DNA from: Macrothele yani
Taxonomy: Eukaryota; Arthropoda; Arachnida; Araneae; Macrothelidae
DNA: 64,000 nucleotides
Direction: 5' to 3'
Assembly: GCA_039090855.1 (NCBI GenBank)
Contig: CM077012.1
Coordinates: 142,944,541-143,008,540 of the forward strand
The position numbers were made by a program, and so were the translations under genes. Within the stretch, counting starts at the first letter, position 1, and each line of letters begins with the position of its first letter. Of the stretch, positions 33,724-44,935 are shown one piece after another. Below the pieces are notes generated by a model. It was given only the letters and a program-made list of their open reading frames with translations. It had not been told where the DNA came from and searched no databases.

Positions 33724-35326
33724 TAATCATCATCAAGCATTGTCAATCCACTACTGGATGAAGGTCTCCCCAAGTTTCTTCCACAACATTCTGTCTTGAG
33801 CCAGTCTCCTCCATGTCACTCCTACATGCTTTCGAATTTCATCCACCCTTCTCCCATGTGATCTTCTTCTGAGTCTTTTACTGTCCCTTGGAATCTAGTC
33901 TAAAATTTTGGTTGTCAATTGGTGGTCTGTCCTTCTGGCAATATGTCCAGCTCATTGCCATTTCAGGGATTTAACTCTGATCATGATGTCTTCCACTCTT
34001 GTCATTTCCCTTATCCACGAGTTCCTCTTCTTATCTTTCCTGGTTACACTAAGCATGCATCTCTCCACGCTTCTTTCACTTGTCTGTAGTCTTTGGATGT
34101 CTTTTTTAGGTAAGGTCCAGATCTCTGCTCCATACATAAGCACTGGAAGAACGCATTGATTCAGCACTTTTTAAGACATAATGGCATATTTTAAAAAACG
34201 TACTGTTTCTTCCAAAAGCTCTCCAACCAAGTTTCATATGCCGATTAATTTCTAACTCAATGTTACCCTTGCTTGATATCTGCTGTCCAAGGTAAATATA
34301 GGTATCAGTTATCTCCAGCTTTTCGCCATCAATCGATAAATCTTCATTTCTTGTAAAAACATTGTACATCAGTTTTGTCTCCTGAGGGTTCACTTTTAAT
34401 CCCACTTCTTTACTCCTGTCAGCAAGTTCCTGGATTAAACTCTGCAGCTCTGAAGGGGCAGTTGCAAATATGACTATGTCATCAGCAAAACAAAGGTGAG
34501 TTAAATAATCTCTATTAATCTTTATCTCTTCGTTTTTCCAGTTCAATGATTGAAAGGCATTTTGTAATGTTGCATTAAAGAGTTTGGGAGATATGGTGTC
34601 ACTTTGTCTCACTCCCTTTCATATTTTTATGGGTGCTGTATTCTCAAATATCCAAATCTTTGCACTTGCATTTTCATAAATTTTAATCCTGCGGCATTGA
34701 AGACGATGATGTATGCATCTTCAATACCGCAGGATTTCAACGCCATTGTAACTGCTGATGGTTTCATGGAATTAAAGGCCTTTTCATAGTTAATAACATT
34801 ACATAATGGGAGCTCATATTTCGTCACTCTTTCAATTAGTTCTCTCAGTACATGGATATGATCTATAGTGCTGTAGCCACTCCTGAATCGAGCTTGTTCT
34901 CTCAGTTGAGCCATGTTCAGTGTTATCTTCAAGCGATGTGAAAGAACCTTAGTGAAGATTTTATAAACCGCTGATAGGACGCTGATGGGCCTGTAGTTCC
35001 TGAGATCCTCAATGTCACATTTGTTATGTAGAATCATTGTAGCATTGTTCCAATTTTCAGGAATCCTCCCTTCATTGAGACATCTAGTGAAAACTTGGGC
35101 GAGTCTAGTTTCAATTTCTCTACTTGCTTCTTGTATATTGTTCACAGTGATTCCACCTTCTCCTGGAGCTCTTACCTGTTTCATGTTCTTAATTGCATGT
35201 GTAATTTTTGCTGGGAGGATTGGAGTGACTTGGTACTGGTACCTTTCATAATGTCTGGAATAGATATATCATCCCTTGCATATAGTTCTGAGTAGAAACC
35301 TTTCACTCCTGCCACAATTTTGCCTC
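33724..35326 (-). mobile_element. RTE retrotransposon, copy 3 (5'-truncated)
   Basis: Matches the intact RTE copy from its 3' tail (ATC repeat at 33724) to about the middle of the ORF, where homology stops at the mariner end (35329). More diverged than copies 1, 2 and 4. No clear target duplication was found. Confidence 0.88.
33950..35190 (-). pseudogene. RTE reverse transcriptase, disrupted
   Basis: Retains NYRPISVLSAVYKIFTKVLS, ARFRSGYSTIDHIHVLRELI and LCFADDIVIFA (catalytic FADD), and the C-terminal VLPVLMYGAEIWTL block. Frame changes occur at about 34620, 34165 and elsewhere. ISPKLFNATLQNAF and the thumb are present in the piece at 34106-34612. Confidence 0.85.
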
Positions 35327-35404
35327 TACATAAACAGTGGTGGTTCCATAAAAACTGAGAGTAAAATCTCACAAAATGAAGAAATATAGGTACAGCAAAA
35401 TATA

Positions 35405-36645
35405 CACTGCCTGACAGAGAAAATGCCACACCAGGAAGATGTGAATGCAGCCCGATGCAAATTGCAGGGTGGGTGCACACATACAAGTTATGCAAATGAT
35501 TGCATTTGCAGGCCAATCACACAAATGGTGTGCAGGATATAAGCGGACAATCAGCCAGTGAGGCCATCTGTCGAGACGCCGTCACGGTCGCGAGAAGTGA
35601 ATGGTTCTGCTGTAACCGTGTCTGGAGAATGAACAAGGGGTGGCAATGCCGTTAAGACACTGTTGTACGCAATTTCGTCAAACAGATGAGTTCACGAGAG
35701 TTATCATCATAGGCCTTCGTACGGCCGGATGGTCCTTGCATCATAAAACGCAACGTGATGCCACAACCGTCATTCGCATTTGGAGGCAGTAGTTTCAGTA
35801 AGGATCTGTGCAACATTGTAGGGGGACCAGAACATGTAGACAGATGTCCGAGCGCACCGATCATCACATCCGACGTTATGCCATAGCGAACCCACAGACC
35901 ACAACAGGCAACATGTTGCAGAGTGTATGTGGAGGCTTGGATGCTCCGATATCGACACAGGTAGAGTCACGCCGATTGGCTGCATCTAGTTTGCTGTTCA
36001 GCTGTCTGTTGGGAAGGTTACCTTTAACAGCGAGCCATTGTCATCATCGCTTGGTGTGGTTTTGCTCCAGTGCTGTGTGAGGTGCCGAATGAAACAGTGT
36101 GGTGTTCAGCAACGAATCGTGGTTCTGTCTCACCATGGATGATCGCCGTGTGAAAGTCTGGAAGCGACATGGCCAACGGGCGGATTCCTCCACCATTGTG
36201 GAGCACCACACGGCCCAGAAATGTGGAATCATGGTGTGGGGGTGCTATCAGTGCCAACAGCTGCTCACCGCTGGTATGCATTACAGGCGCACTGACAGCA
36301 CGCCGCTATGTTGATGAGGTGCTGCGAGCTGTGGCACTACCGTATCTGCAGGGCATCACAAACACCATTTTTCAACAGGATAACGCCCGGCCGCATACTG
36401 CTTGAATCAGCCTGAATGCTTTACACGGTGTGCGGATGCTTCCGTGGCCAGCATAATCCCCCAACCTTTCGCCCATCAAGCATCTGTAGGATACAATTGA
36501 ACGTCGGTTGAGTACGGCCACTGGAGCGTAGTCTGTATGTGACAATTAAATAATTTGTTCAGAACCTACTTGGATATCTGTGTGTGCAGTTTGGTCCATT
36601 TTCAAGCATTCCTTCATGGTGTGGCATTTTCTCTGTCAGGCACTG
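35405..36645 (+). mobile_element. Tc1-like element (Tc1-C) inside mariner-B
   Basis: 1241 bp flanked by TA (35403-35404, 36646-36647). The ends are CACTGCCTGACAGAGAAAAT and CAGTGCCTGACAGAGAAAAT in inverted orientation. Confidence 0.92.
35646..36489 (+). pseudogene. Tc1-C transposase, disrupted
   Basis: Met at 35646 opens an N-terminal helix-turn-helix domain (DEFTRVIIIGLRTAGWS). The DDE region has FSNESWF (normally SDESRF; first Asp is Asn), DDRRVKVWKRHGQ, GIMVWGC and IFQQDNARPHTA (second Asp kept). SPNLSPIKHL normally reads SPDLSPIEH; its Glu is Lys. Frameshifts occur near 35800 and 36100-36300, and there is a stop near 36402. At least two catalytic residues are lost. Confidence 0.9.
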
Positions 36646-36649
36646 TATG

Positions 36650-37319
36650 TTATGCTTTCTCAAAGTATCTTCCCTCAGATGATATGCAACAGTCCCATTG
36701 TTCAGTCCACTTTTCAAAGCATGTGGCAAAGGCATTTTGTGGAAGTTGCTTTAGCAACCCCTGTACAGCTTAAATAATGCCAGCATCTGTGTTGAATGTT
36801 GCGCCACGGAACTTCTTCATTGTTGGAAACAACCAGAAATCGCACGGGGTCAAGTCAGAACTGTAGGTAGGCTGTGGCACGATTCAATACTGCATTTCAT
36901 AAGAAACTGTTGAACACAAGCAGTCACATGTGGGCGGGAGTTATCATGGTGTAAAGGCCACTTGCCTACCAGTTCTGGTTGCTTAATCGGCATGTGTCGT
37001 CACAGATGCTTCAAAACTGAAAAGTAACACTCAGCATTGACAATAATTTGTGGCGGAACAGCATGCTGGTAGACTACATTTTTATGATCAAAGAAAATTA
37101 TCATCACCACCTTCCCAGCTGATTTGATTGGGCAGACTTTTTCGGAGGAGGCAAGCCTGTGTGTTTCCAGACACTCATTTTGCGCTTCATGAGGGGGTCG
37201 AAATAATGGACCCATGTTTCATTGGCAGTTATTACTGTGTTTAGAAAGTTTGAATCCTTTGCAATCATTTGTTTCCACTCATAACACACCTGAACTCTGG
37301 CTAACAATTGTTCTCTTGT
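36650..37319 (-). pseudogene. mariner-B transposase, C-terminal part
   Basis: Minus strand: VCYEWKQMIAKD, VITANETWVHYFDP (first acidic residue region; usual GDETW has become ANETW), VWKHTGLPPPKKSAQSNQ, VVMIIFFDHKNVVYQHAVPP, then SSDLTPCDFWLFP, where the third Asp is intact. It ends at a TAA at 36650-36652, just outside Tc1-C. Several frame changes. Confidence 0.85.
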
Positions 37320-37520
37320 TGTAACATAATCAAGAACTACTAGGAACATGGGTTGTTGTGGCAACCAGGTTTGTATGGTATTGGCAGTGTTGATAAGAAG
37401 TGAATGAGGATTGTTATTATGAAATTAAAGTTTATATTCTAGATAGGAGTTCGTAATTACTTAAAGTAAGTTAATTATATTTTATTAAGGCTTAATATTT
37501 GACATGGTGTCAGAATCGTA

Positions 37521-38435
37521 ATGGATAGGTTTCATGCTCCAGAAGAATTAAGATTTTCGGGCAAATGTTGCCGAGAACTGGAAGAAGTAGAGACAGAAGT
37601 TAGAAAATGTTCTCCTAGTTGCAGAGAAAATTAACTAACCTGATAAAATGAAAGTCACTATTTTATTAAATCTTATCGGTGATGATGGAGTGGAAATATT
37701 TAATACATTCGACTTAGATCCAGAGGCGACTGATTATTTTACCAAAGTCGTCGATAAGTTTGAATCATATTGTTTACCACGGGAAAATAATGTTTTCGAA
37801 CGATTTAAATTCTTCAAGTGTATACAACAGGAAGGACAACCATTCAATCAATACCTTATGCAACTTAAAACCTCAGCTAAAACTTGTGAGTTTGGAACTC
37901 AACAAGAAGGGTTAATATGTGACCATGTAGTCTTGGGTTTGATCGATACAACACTTCAAAAGAAAGGCTTCTTCGTGAACCGGATCTTACACTTCAAAAA
38001 GCAGTGGAACAGGTAAGGGCTGCTGAGGTGAGTAAAGAACAGATTAAAAATATTGAAAAACAAAATGAAGCTGTGAACATAATTAAAAATAAAACAGCTG
38101 GGAAAACATTCATGAAAAAAAGTATTAAGCCAAATGTTTCTAAAAGTAGCAGTGTAATGGAGCCATATCTTTGTAAAAAGTGTGGTAGAAAGCACAAGGT
38201 AGGAGAGTGTTTTGCATTTGGAAAAATTTGTAATAAATGCAAAGGGTTAAATCATTTTGCTGTAGGGTGCAAAGTTAAAGTAAAATCTGGAAGAAGGGTT
38301 TATGAAGTACAGAAGGAAATTAAGGAAGAACCTATTTTATATGTGGATACTATACAGAACCCATGTGTAGATAAAGTTGAAGCTGACAGGAGAAGTCGTG
38401 GAATAAAAAGATATGAATTGAAAACTGTGAAGTAG
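37521..38435 (+). pseudogene. gypsy-B gag with zinc knuckles
   Basis: Starts MDRFHAPEELRFSGK at 37521, with frameshifts near 37570 and 37945. Capsid region: FERFKFFKCIQQEGQPFNQY and TCEFGTQQEGLICDHVV. The nucleocapsid has two adjoining CCHC-like motifs, CKKCGRKHKVGEC and CNKCKGLNHFAVGC (38170-38270). It ends at a stop at 38433-38435. Confidence 0.88.
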
Positions 38436-39350
38436 AGTTTAAATTAGATACAAGAGCTGAAACAAATATTCTGCCTCTAGAAATGTTTGAGGAAATTTTT
38501 TCTCAGGTTAAGTCTCAAAGACCATAACTCCAGCATACTTCTACAATGTTAACCATGTATGGAAATTTTAAGATAAAACCAAAAGGGAAAGTAGTTCTTA
38601 AATGCTCCACTGAGAAGGTTAAACAACAGAGAATACTGTTTAATGTGGTGCAACAAGATTCTAAGCCAATATTAGGATTAAAAGCTTGTTTACAGCTTAA
38701 TCTGATAAAGAGAGTTCATCACGTTAAATCTACTTTAAGTAAAGAAGCTGTTATTGAGAATTATGCAGATGTTTTTAAAGGTCTAGGAAAGATGCCAGGT
38801 GATCCACATCACATAGAAGTGAACCCGGGTACTGTGCCAGTGATAAATCCTCCAAGAAGAGTGCCTCAAGTACTACATAATAAATTGTGACAGTTACTCC
38901 AACAGTTGGAAGAAAAGAACGTTATCTCTAAAGTAGACAAACCCACTAACTGGGTACAAAATTTGGTTATAGTGGAGAAGCCAGATGGAAATCTTAGGTG
39001 TGTCTGGACCCAAGGGATTTAAATCAGGTAACAAAGAGAGAACATTATACCATACCATCCATAGAAGATATAATAAGCAGGCTAAATGGAAAAAGAGTTT
39101 TTCAGTATTAGATTTGAAGGAAGAGTTTTGGCAAGTTCCTTTAGATGATGATAGTGCAAATTTGTGTACTTTTAACTCTCCTTTTGGTAGATTCCATTTT
39201 AACAGTATGCCGTATGGAATCAATTTGGCACCAGAGGTATTTCAGAAATGAAATCTAAAAATCTTTGGGGATATACCAGGAGTAGAAATTTATATGGATG
39301 ATATTATCATCTCAGGTATTGATGAAGAAGAACATGATAAACTTTTGACT

Positions 39351-39572
39351 GCCGCCCCGGTGGCGCAGTGGTCTAAGCGATGGCCTCTGATCATTCGTCC
39401 GAACGGGGTCTGGGTTCGAATCCCGGTGAGGCATGGATGTTGTGTTTGTCTTACGGCGCTGGCTCTCTCCCTTCCCTGGAACCAGTGACCCTAAATTAGG
39501 GACGGGCGACTGCTTATAGCCCATTGAGTTGCTCACGGTGGTCGTTAAACCTCCAACAAAAAAAAAAAAAAA
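39351..39572 (+). mobile_element. tRNA-derived SINE, family A, copy 2
   Basis: 222 bp with a 12 bp target duplicate AAACTTTTGACT (39339-39350, 39573-39584). Starts GCCGCCCCGG; box A TGGCGCAGTGGTC and box B GGGTTCGAATCCC are both excellent RNA polymerase III promoter matches. It ends in an A-run of about 18. Inserted in the gypsy-B RT between the catalytic YMDD and the thumb. Confidence 0.95.
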
Positions 39573-40515
39573 AAACTTTTGACTGAAGTGCTAAAAAGGG
39601 CTAGAAAATACAATGTGAAATTGAATAGTGCAAAATTTCAGTACAGAATAAATGAAGTTAAATATGTAGGACAAATCATATCTAAAGATGGTATCAAAAT
39701 AGATCCACAACATGTAAAGGCCATTGAAGAAATGCCAATTCCAAAGGATAAAACAAATGTCAGAAGACTACTAGGAATGATCAATTATGTGTCTAAGTTT
39801 ATACCTAATTCGTCCAGAATCACTTCCCCCATTGAGAGCTTTGACTAAGAAAAGCCAGGAATTCAAATGGGACTGGGACATGAGAAGGCCCTAAAAGAAT
39901 TAAAACATCATTTGAGCTCAACACCAGTTTTAAAAAGTGTTTGATAGTTCAAAGAATATCATAATACAGTGTGACAGCTCTAGAGATGGAATGGGTGCAT
40001 GTCTCATGCAAGAGGGACATCCAGTTTCATTTGTGTCAAGAGCATTGACTGCAAATGAGCAAAACTTTGCACAAATTGAAAAGGAGTTATTAGCCATAGT
40101 TTTTGCCTTCGAAAAATTCCATTATTTTGTTTATGGCAGGAAAGTAACAGTGCAGTCAGATCATAAACTGTTGGAGTTCATTGTAAGAAAATCACTTCTT
40201 AAAGTCACAGCAAGACTGCAACGTATGATGCTAAAACTGATGAAATACACTTTTGTTGTGTAAGATGTACATAGCTGATACACTATCTAGTGCATTTCTA
40301 AGTGGTGAAAAGACCCTGAGTGATCCAGAGTTGCAGAATGTGATACACAGTGTGTCCAAGTACTTACCAATGAGTGATGAAAGAAAGACACAGTTTAGAC
40401 AAGCCACCAAAGAGGATAAATTGCTAAAAGTAGTCATGGAATATTGTACAAAAGGGTGGCCTAAGTACTTTAAAGCTGAGAACGGGGATTTCAATTCATT
40501 TATTTTGTTGAGCTA

Positions 40516-40719
40516 AGAACTAGTGTTACATAAATATATATTAAAACACTGCACAACAAGGAAGCAGGGGGGAAAGGCCAGCCAGGCCTGACAAGGTCCC
40601 CTGTATTAGAAATTACAAAATGACTTATACCGTTACAAATTACGCAGTATTACAAATTACAAAATGACTTATACCATTACAAATTATGCAGTATTACAAA
40701 TTACGAAATGACTTATACC
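40516..40719. repeat. Insertion with a 44 bp tandem repeat in gypsy-B pol
   Basis: A 44 bp unit (TATTACAAATTACAAAATGA...) occurs about 2.7 times at 40604-40719. The pol homology is interrupted from 40516 to about 40690. Confidence 0.8.
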
Positions 40720-42199
40720 TTGAGGATGGTCTGATATTCTTTGGTGACAAATTGGCGGTACCAAGGGATTTAAGGAAAGATATGTTACTGCTAATACACG
40801 AGTCACACCTTGGAATGAAAAAGTGCAAACTAAGAGCAAGGGAAATTATGTACTGGCCCAGAATGAATTTCGAGATTGATCAAGTTGTATCTACTAAGTG
40901 TGAAGTGTGTGAGAGATTCCAATCTAGCAATACCAAAGAACCTTTAATTCCTTATGCAGTTCCTCAAAGACCATTTCAGAAAGTTGCTGTTGACCTTATG
41001 GAGTTTCAAAATGTCACTTATTTGGTCCTAACAGATTACTATTCAAAGTGGATAGAGGTCTGCAGTCTGAAAACAAAGACAACTCAAGAAGTGATAAGCA
41101 AATTAAAAGCTGTTTTTTCTAGGTTTGGAGTTCCAGAAATTTTTGTTTCTGATAATAACCCTTTTAACAGTTGGGAGTTTAAGGCATTTGCTAAATCATG
41201 GGATATTGAGTGCATATATTCAAGTCTAAGATATCCTAGGAGCAATGGCATGGCAGAGAAGGGAGTGCATATTGTGAAACAAATTTTAAAAAAAACCTAG
41301 GCAGACAACACGGGCTATTATGTTGGTCTGATGGAGTACCGAAATACACCAATAGCAGGAATCATGATCTCTCCTGCTCAGCTGGTCTTTGGTAACAGAC
41401 TCAGAACCAAATTGCCGATAAAGGCAAAACTATTAAATGCACAACTATTTGAAGACGTTGAAGAAAGATTAAGACTAAGACAATGAAAACAGAAGCATTA
41501 CTATGATAAGCGCTCTAAACCTCTTCCTCCATTAAAGGAAGGAGACAGTGTGCTTATAAGGACCTTAAACAATGCTTCATGGGAGCCATCAACAGTTGTT
41601 GGAGTGGATTATAGTCCTAGGTCTTATACAGTTAAGAAGACCAATGGTGCTGTTGTGCACAGAAACAGAATTCACTTAAGAACGTCTTACAATCCAGCCC
41701 GGAATCTGCTATCTAGGGACTTTGAGACAAAAGAGCCCAGTGGTGAAACAAAAGCTCTACAGACCCGAGACAAAAGGAAAGTCAGACAGAGGAGTTGCCA
41801 GGGGTGAAGCTGTTCAACCTAACAGTTCAATGAGTGACAGTCTTCCTGTCATTAGAAGAGACTGGTGTGGACAGGCCAAGTCTTCCTGTGTCCTAAAAAG
41901 AGACTGGCATGCACAGACCAAAACGACAAACAAGGCCACCAACTTGTTTAAGACATTATGTGTTAAACTAGTTGTATATATGAGTATTCTTGATTGTTTA
42001 GAAAGGAAAGGAGATGTAACATTATCAAGAATTACTAGGAACGTGGGTTGTTGTTGCAACCAGGTTTGTATCGTAATGGTGGTGTTGATAAGAAGTGAAC
42101 GAGGATTGTTGTTATGAAATTAATGTTTATGTTCTAGATGGGAGTTCGTAATTACTTAAAGTAAGTTCATTATATTTTATTAAGGCTTAATATTTGACA

Positions 42200-42537
42200 C
42201 TTGTCAGGTGATGAGGTACCCATCAGGAACACACACGATGCAGCAGTAATTTGTCGCGTAAAATGCGGAATATCAACATTTTTGAAATATTAGTTGACAC
42301 CGCTATGTCTTCACATGTCTATGTCTTTACAGTTACTACTGTGTTTAGAAAGTTTAGATCCTTTGCAATCATTTGTTTCCACTCATAACACACCTGAACT
42401 CTGGCTAACAATTGTTCTCTTGTCAGGTGATGAGGTACCCATCTGGAACACACAAAATGCAGCAGTAATTTGTTGCCTAAAATGCAGAATACTAACATTT
42501 TTGAAATATTAGTTGACACTGCTGTGTCTTCACACAT
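42200..42537. repeat. 219 bp tandem duplication in mariner-B
   Basis: The block running into CTTGTCAGGTGATGAGGTACC occurs at 42200 and again at 42419 (period 219). The upstream part of the first copy lies at the left of gypsy-B (about 37225-37319), so the duplication predates or accompanied that insertion. Confidence 0.85.
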
Positions 42538-42860
42538 CATTCGTTGATCTTCTTGCAGGATTGCCTTAACAGTGTTAACAATACGCTACGTAACAATACT
42601 TTTAGGTCGACCAGGCCTAGGAGCGAGTTCTGCTGACTAACGCCCTTTTTGAAATCATGGTGCCATCTAAGAACTGTTGACTCACCCAAAACATTTATCT
42701 TTGTAAGCTTTTTTCATTAAATCAACTGTTTCTGGAGCTGTTTTACCCAAACAATAGCAAAATTTTATCACACAACACATTTCACTTCTTAACTCTGAAT
42801 CACTCACCTCCACAGCTGTATGGCGAAATGCAGACGTACCTTCTTAAACAACTGCACAAT
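42200..42860 (-). pseudogene. mariner-B transposase, N-terminal part
   Basis: Minus strand: FCYCLGKTAPETVDLMKKAY (helix-turn-helix), a RPGRPKSI linker near 42610-42630, then the region repeated by the 219 bp duplication, continuing into 37319 across gypsy-B. Stops are present near 42640-42690. Confidence 0.8.
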
Positions 42861-43011
42861 AACAAAACCAGAATCATTTGCCACAGCTAAAAAGTGCTGC
42901 CATAGATACTTCCTTAATTCAGTTAGTTGTCTGTGTGGTTATTTTTCCTTTTTGCACTGTTGCCAACTCAAAAAAAATTACTCTCAGTTTTTATGGAATG
43001 GCTTTTGTATA

Positions 43012-43559
43012 TACAGAGAAAGAGAGAGAGGAGATATATATAATGTATGTATGTATCAAACACATCTCCTGGATTTAACATTGTACAATGATTTTTCTCT
43101 TTTATACAGAAATGCGGTCTTTCAAGTTTTACCATTAATTTTTTTTCACAATACTGAGTAATGCTCAGATAGGGCATTTATGTTACTATAGAAATACGTA
43201 TGGGTCAAATTTTCTCACACTGAGTACTGAAACTTCAATTTCATTCACATTTACCACACGATACTTGCTTGAAACCTAATGTTCCCTATTCCTCAAAAGA
43301 ACTGAAAAACATCCCACACAACACAGTCACATCTAATAGACGTCCATTTGACGTCCACCATGAAAATCCAGATTATGTTTAATCTATGTAATCGGGATAT
43401 CCAATGGCTGTCTAAAGTCTTACCTGATTACGTTTAATCTATGTTTACTGGATGTAACGTACAGACACTAAATGGACATGAGTCTAGATACATCTATAAC
43501 ACGTCATGTGTTCTGGTGGGAGTCAACAACCAAGTAGCTAGCTACCTATGGAAGTCAAC
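43012..43559. other. No gene seen
   Basis: AT-rich, with GATATATATAATG and (ATGT)n short repeats at 43030-43055 and a repeated motif GATTACGTTTAATCTATG-like at 43370 and 43430. Confidence 0.5.
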
Positions 43560-44185
43560 AACCAATTTGCAGCCCCAGGTACTTTGCAGAAGTGACCCAA
43601 GGATTGTTTCTTGAAACATGACCAGTTCCAGCACTCCTTGGAAATCCAAAGAACAGCAACGCATGACAATCATGACCTACCCATACTTGGGTTTGGGCAA
43701 GTCATGCAGATATATGGAAAATAGCGTTGGCCCAAAAACAGAACCCTGAAGAACACTGGCCCATATCTTCCTTTGAGAAGAAAACTCACTGTTAACCTTA
43801 ACAGAGAAGCAGCAACCAGCTAAGTATGAACCAATCAGTTCAACAAGTGGGCAGGGACACTAGAGCTCCTGCAACTTGTGGAGGAGACCATCATGCTACA
43901 CCCAGTCAAAGGCATTGCTAATGTCCAAGAGAAGAGCAGTGGAATACTCACCCTTTTCATGTTCTTCAGAAATAACTTTCATAAGTCTGATCAACTGGTG
44001 GGTTGTGACATGCTAGGCCCAACCCTGTTTGTCAGGAATGACTTCCTCAGCAATGAGGAAACTGATTGAGTCTAGAGAGAGGATGGCCTTCTCTAGGAGC
44101 GTATCCACGATGGGTAGAAGTGAGACTGGACTGTAGTTCTGCTGTAAAGTAAGGTTTGTTCCAGGCTTCAGCACGATTACTACCA
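43560..44185 (-). pseudogene. jockey-like non-LTR reverse transcriptase fragment
   Basis: Minus strand, one frame for long stretches: VVIVLKPGTN, NYSPVSLLPIVDTLLEKAIL, IPDKQGW, TTHQLIRLMKVISEEHEKG, LLLDISNAFDWV (catalytic Asp), LIGSYLAGCCFSVKVN and VLQGSVFGPTLFSIYLHDLP. Motif order and wording fit the jockey clade. In-frame stops and missing ends show it is dead. Confidence 0.85.
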
Positions 44186-44349
44186 TTGCCTATTTTATTT
44201 TTCATTTTTTTCAGTTATTAGGAAAGTATGTATTTCAATTAGAAGGCTCTGCTGAATATCTTGACCTGAATCCAGCACATGGGAAGCAGTTGAACAGCCC
44301 TTGCAGTAATCCCATGTCTCCTGGGAGCTTTCTTCACCTTTAGCTTTTT

Positions 44350-44935
44350 GGTTAGTTAGTTAGTTAATTGATTTTAGTGGCGCAAGGGCCAGGCATGGCC
44401 AAAGAGCGCCAGACACAGAACTATCAGTAAAAGATTTTTAAAAGCGGGGTGAAATGATTAAGAGCAGACAGGCTTGGTAAAAGTTAGAAAGGAGAATGAT
44501 GAAAGTTGTGAAGACTAGTTAGTTAATTAGGTTTATATATAAATTTATTAATTTACTATTATAATTATTATAACCTTTTTTTTTATTAATAAGTTTTAAA
44601 ACGTTAATCTGTTTTAAAAAGGAAAATACTGCGAAAGTGTCGCAGTGGTCGCCCAAAAGCTTTTGAAGCGTAGCTGCGCCTTCGTCCAGCAGATGAGACT
44701 GAAAATAGTGAAACCGATGATAACGAAAACGAACACAACTGCACAAAACATGAGAGACGGTGAGTAAACAGTCGCATGTCTCACACACCGGGGCACTGTC
44801 ACATCACAGCAAATAGCTATGCGTGAAGCGACAATGCCCAATGCAGAGACGCGCAAGAACAACTTCTTCCCTACGGTTCCAGCGACACGATGATTTCCAG
44901 ACTCCCAGGTTAGGTTTTATACGGTGCAGTTTATT
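44350..44935 (-). pseudogene. I/Nimb-like non-LTR element, 3' end
   Basis: Minus strand: WNRREEVVLARLCIGHCRFT, a stop, then PVCETCDCLLTVSHVLCSC, the Cys-His tail found after RNase H in I-like elements. The 3' region (GCCAGGCATGGCC..., TTGCGCCACTAAAATC) ends in a (TAAC)n tail at about 44352-44368. 5'-truncated. Confidence 0.75.

Larger units (their letters stand above)
38436..41807 (+). pseudogene. gypsy-B pol: protease, RT, RNase H, integrase
   Basis: The protease site reads KLDTRAETNIL; the usual DTG is DTR. RT follows with EKPDGNLRC, VLDLKEEFWQVPL, MPYGINLAPEVF and the intact catalytic YMDDIIISG (39292-39318), then the SINE, then VKYVGQIISKDGIKI. RNase H: IIQCDSSRDGMGACLM and TVQSDHKLLEF. 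Integrase: an HLGMKKCKLR...CEVCERF zinc region, VAVDLMEF, VSDNNPFNS and RSNGMAEKGV, with a GDSVLIR C-terminal region. Stops or frameshifts lie near 38888, 39020, 39250, 39846, 40260, 40515, 41298 and 41485. Confidence 0.9.
37320..42199 (+). mobile_element. Ty3/gypsy LTR retrotransposon (gypsy-B) inside mariner-B
   Basis: 4880 bp with 185 bp LTRs (37320-37504, 42015-42199) and a 5 bp target duplicate CTTGT (37315-37319, 42200-42204). The LTRs differ at about 14 of 185 positions (about 7.6%), so it is older than gypsy-A. A primer site starting TGGTGTCAGAAT follows the 5' LTR and resembles tRNA-Leu. The polypurine tract GAAAGGAAAGGAGA abuts the 3' LTR (42001-42014). A SINE interrupts RT at 39351. 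Confidence 0.95.
35329..43009 (-). mobile_element. mariner element (mariner-B) split by two younger insertions
   Basis: Outer ends share CCATAAAAACTGAGAGTAA in inverted orientation next to TA (35327-35328 and 43010-43011). Removing the Tc1-like element (35405-36645) and gypsy-B (37320-42199), with their target duplicates, leaves about 1.55 kb. Removing a 219 bp internal duplication leaves about 1.33 kb, a normal mariner length. Confidence 0.85.

Noticed and set aside
39351..39420. tRNA-like sequence with perfect A and B boxes
   Set aside because: It is the head of a SINE with a target duplicate and A-tail; no tRNA cloverleaf acceptor was completed.
35320..43015. mariner-B inserted inside RTE copy 3
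   Set aside because: RTE homology stops at the mariner's left end but does not resume after its right end at 43009.
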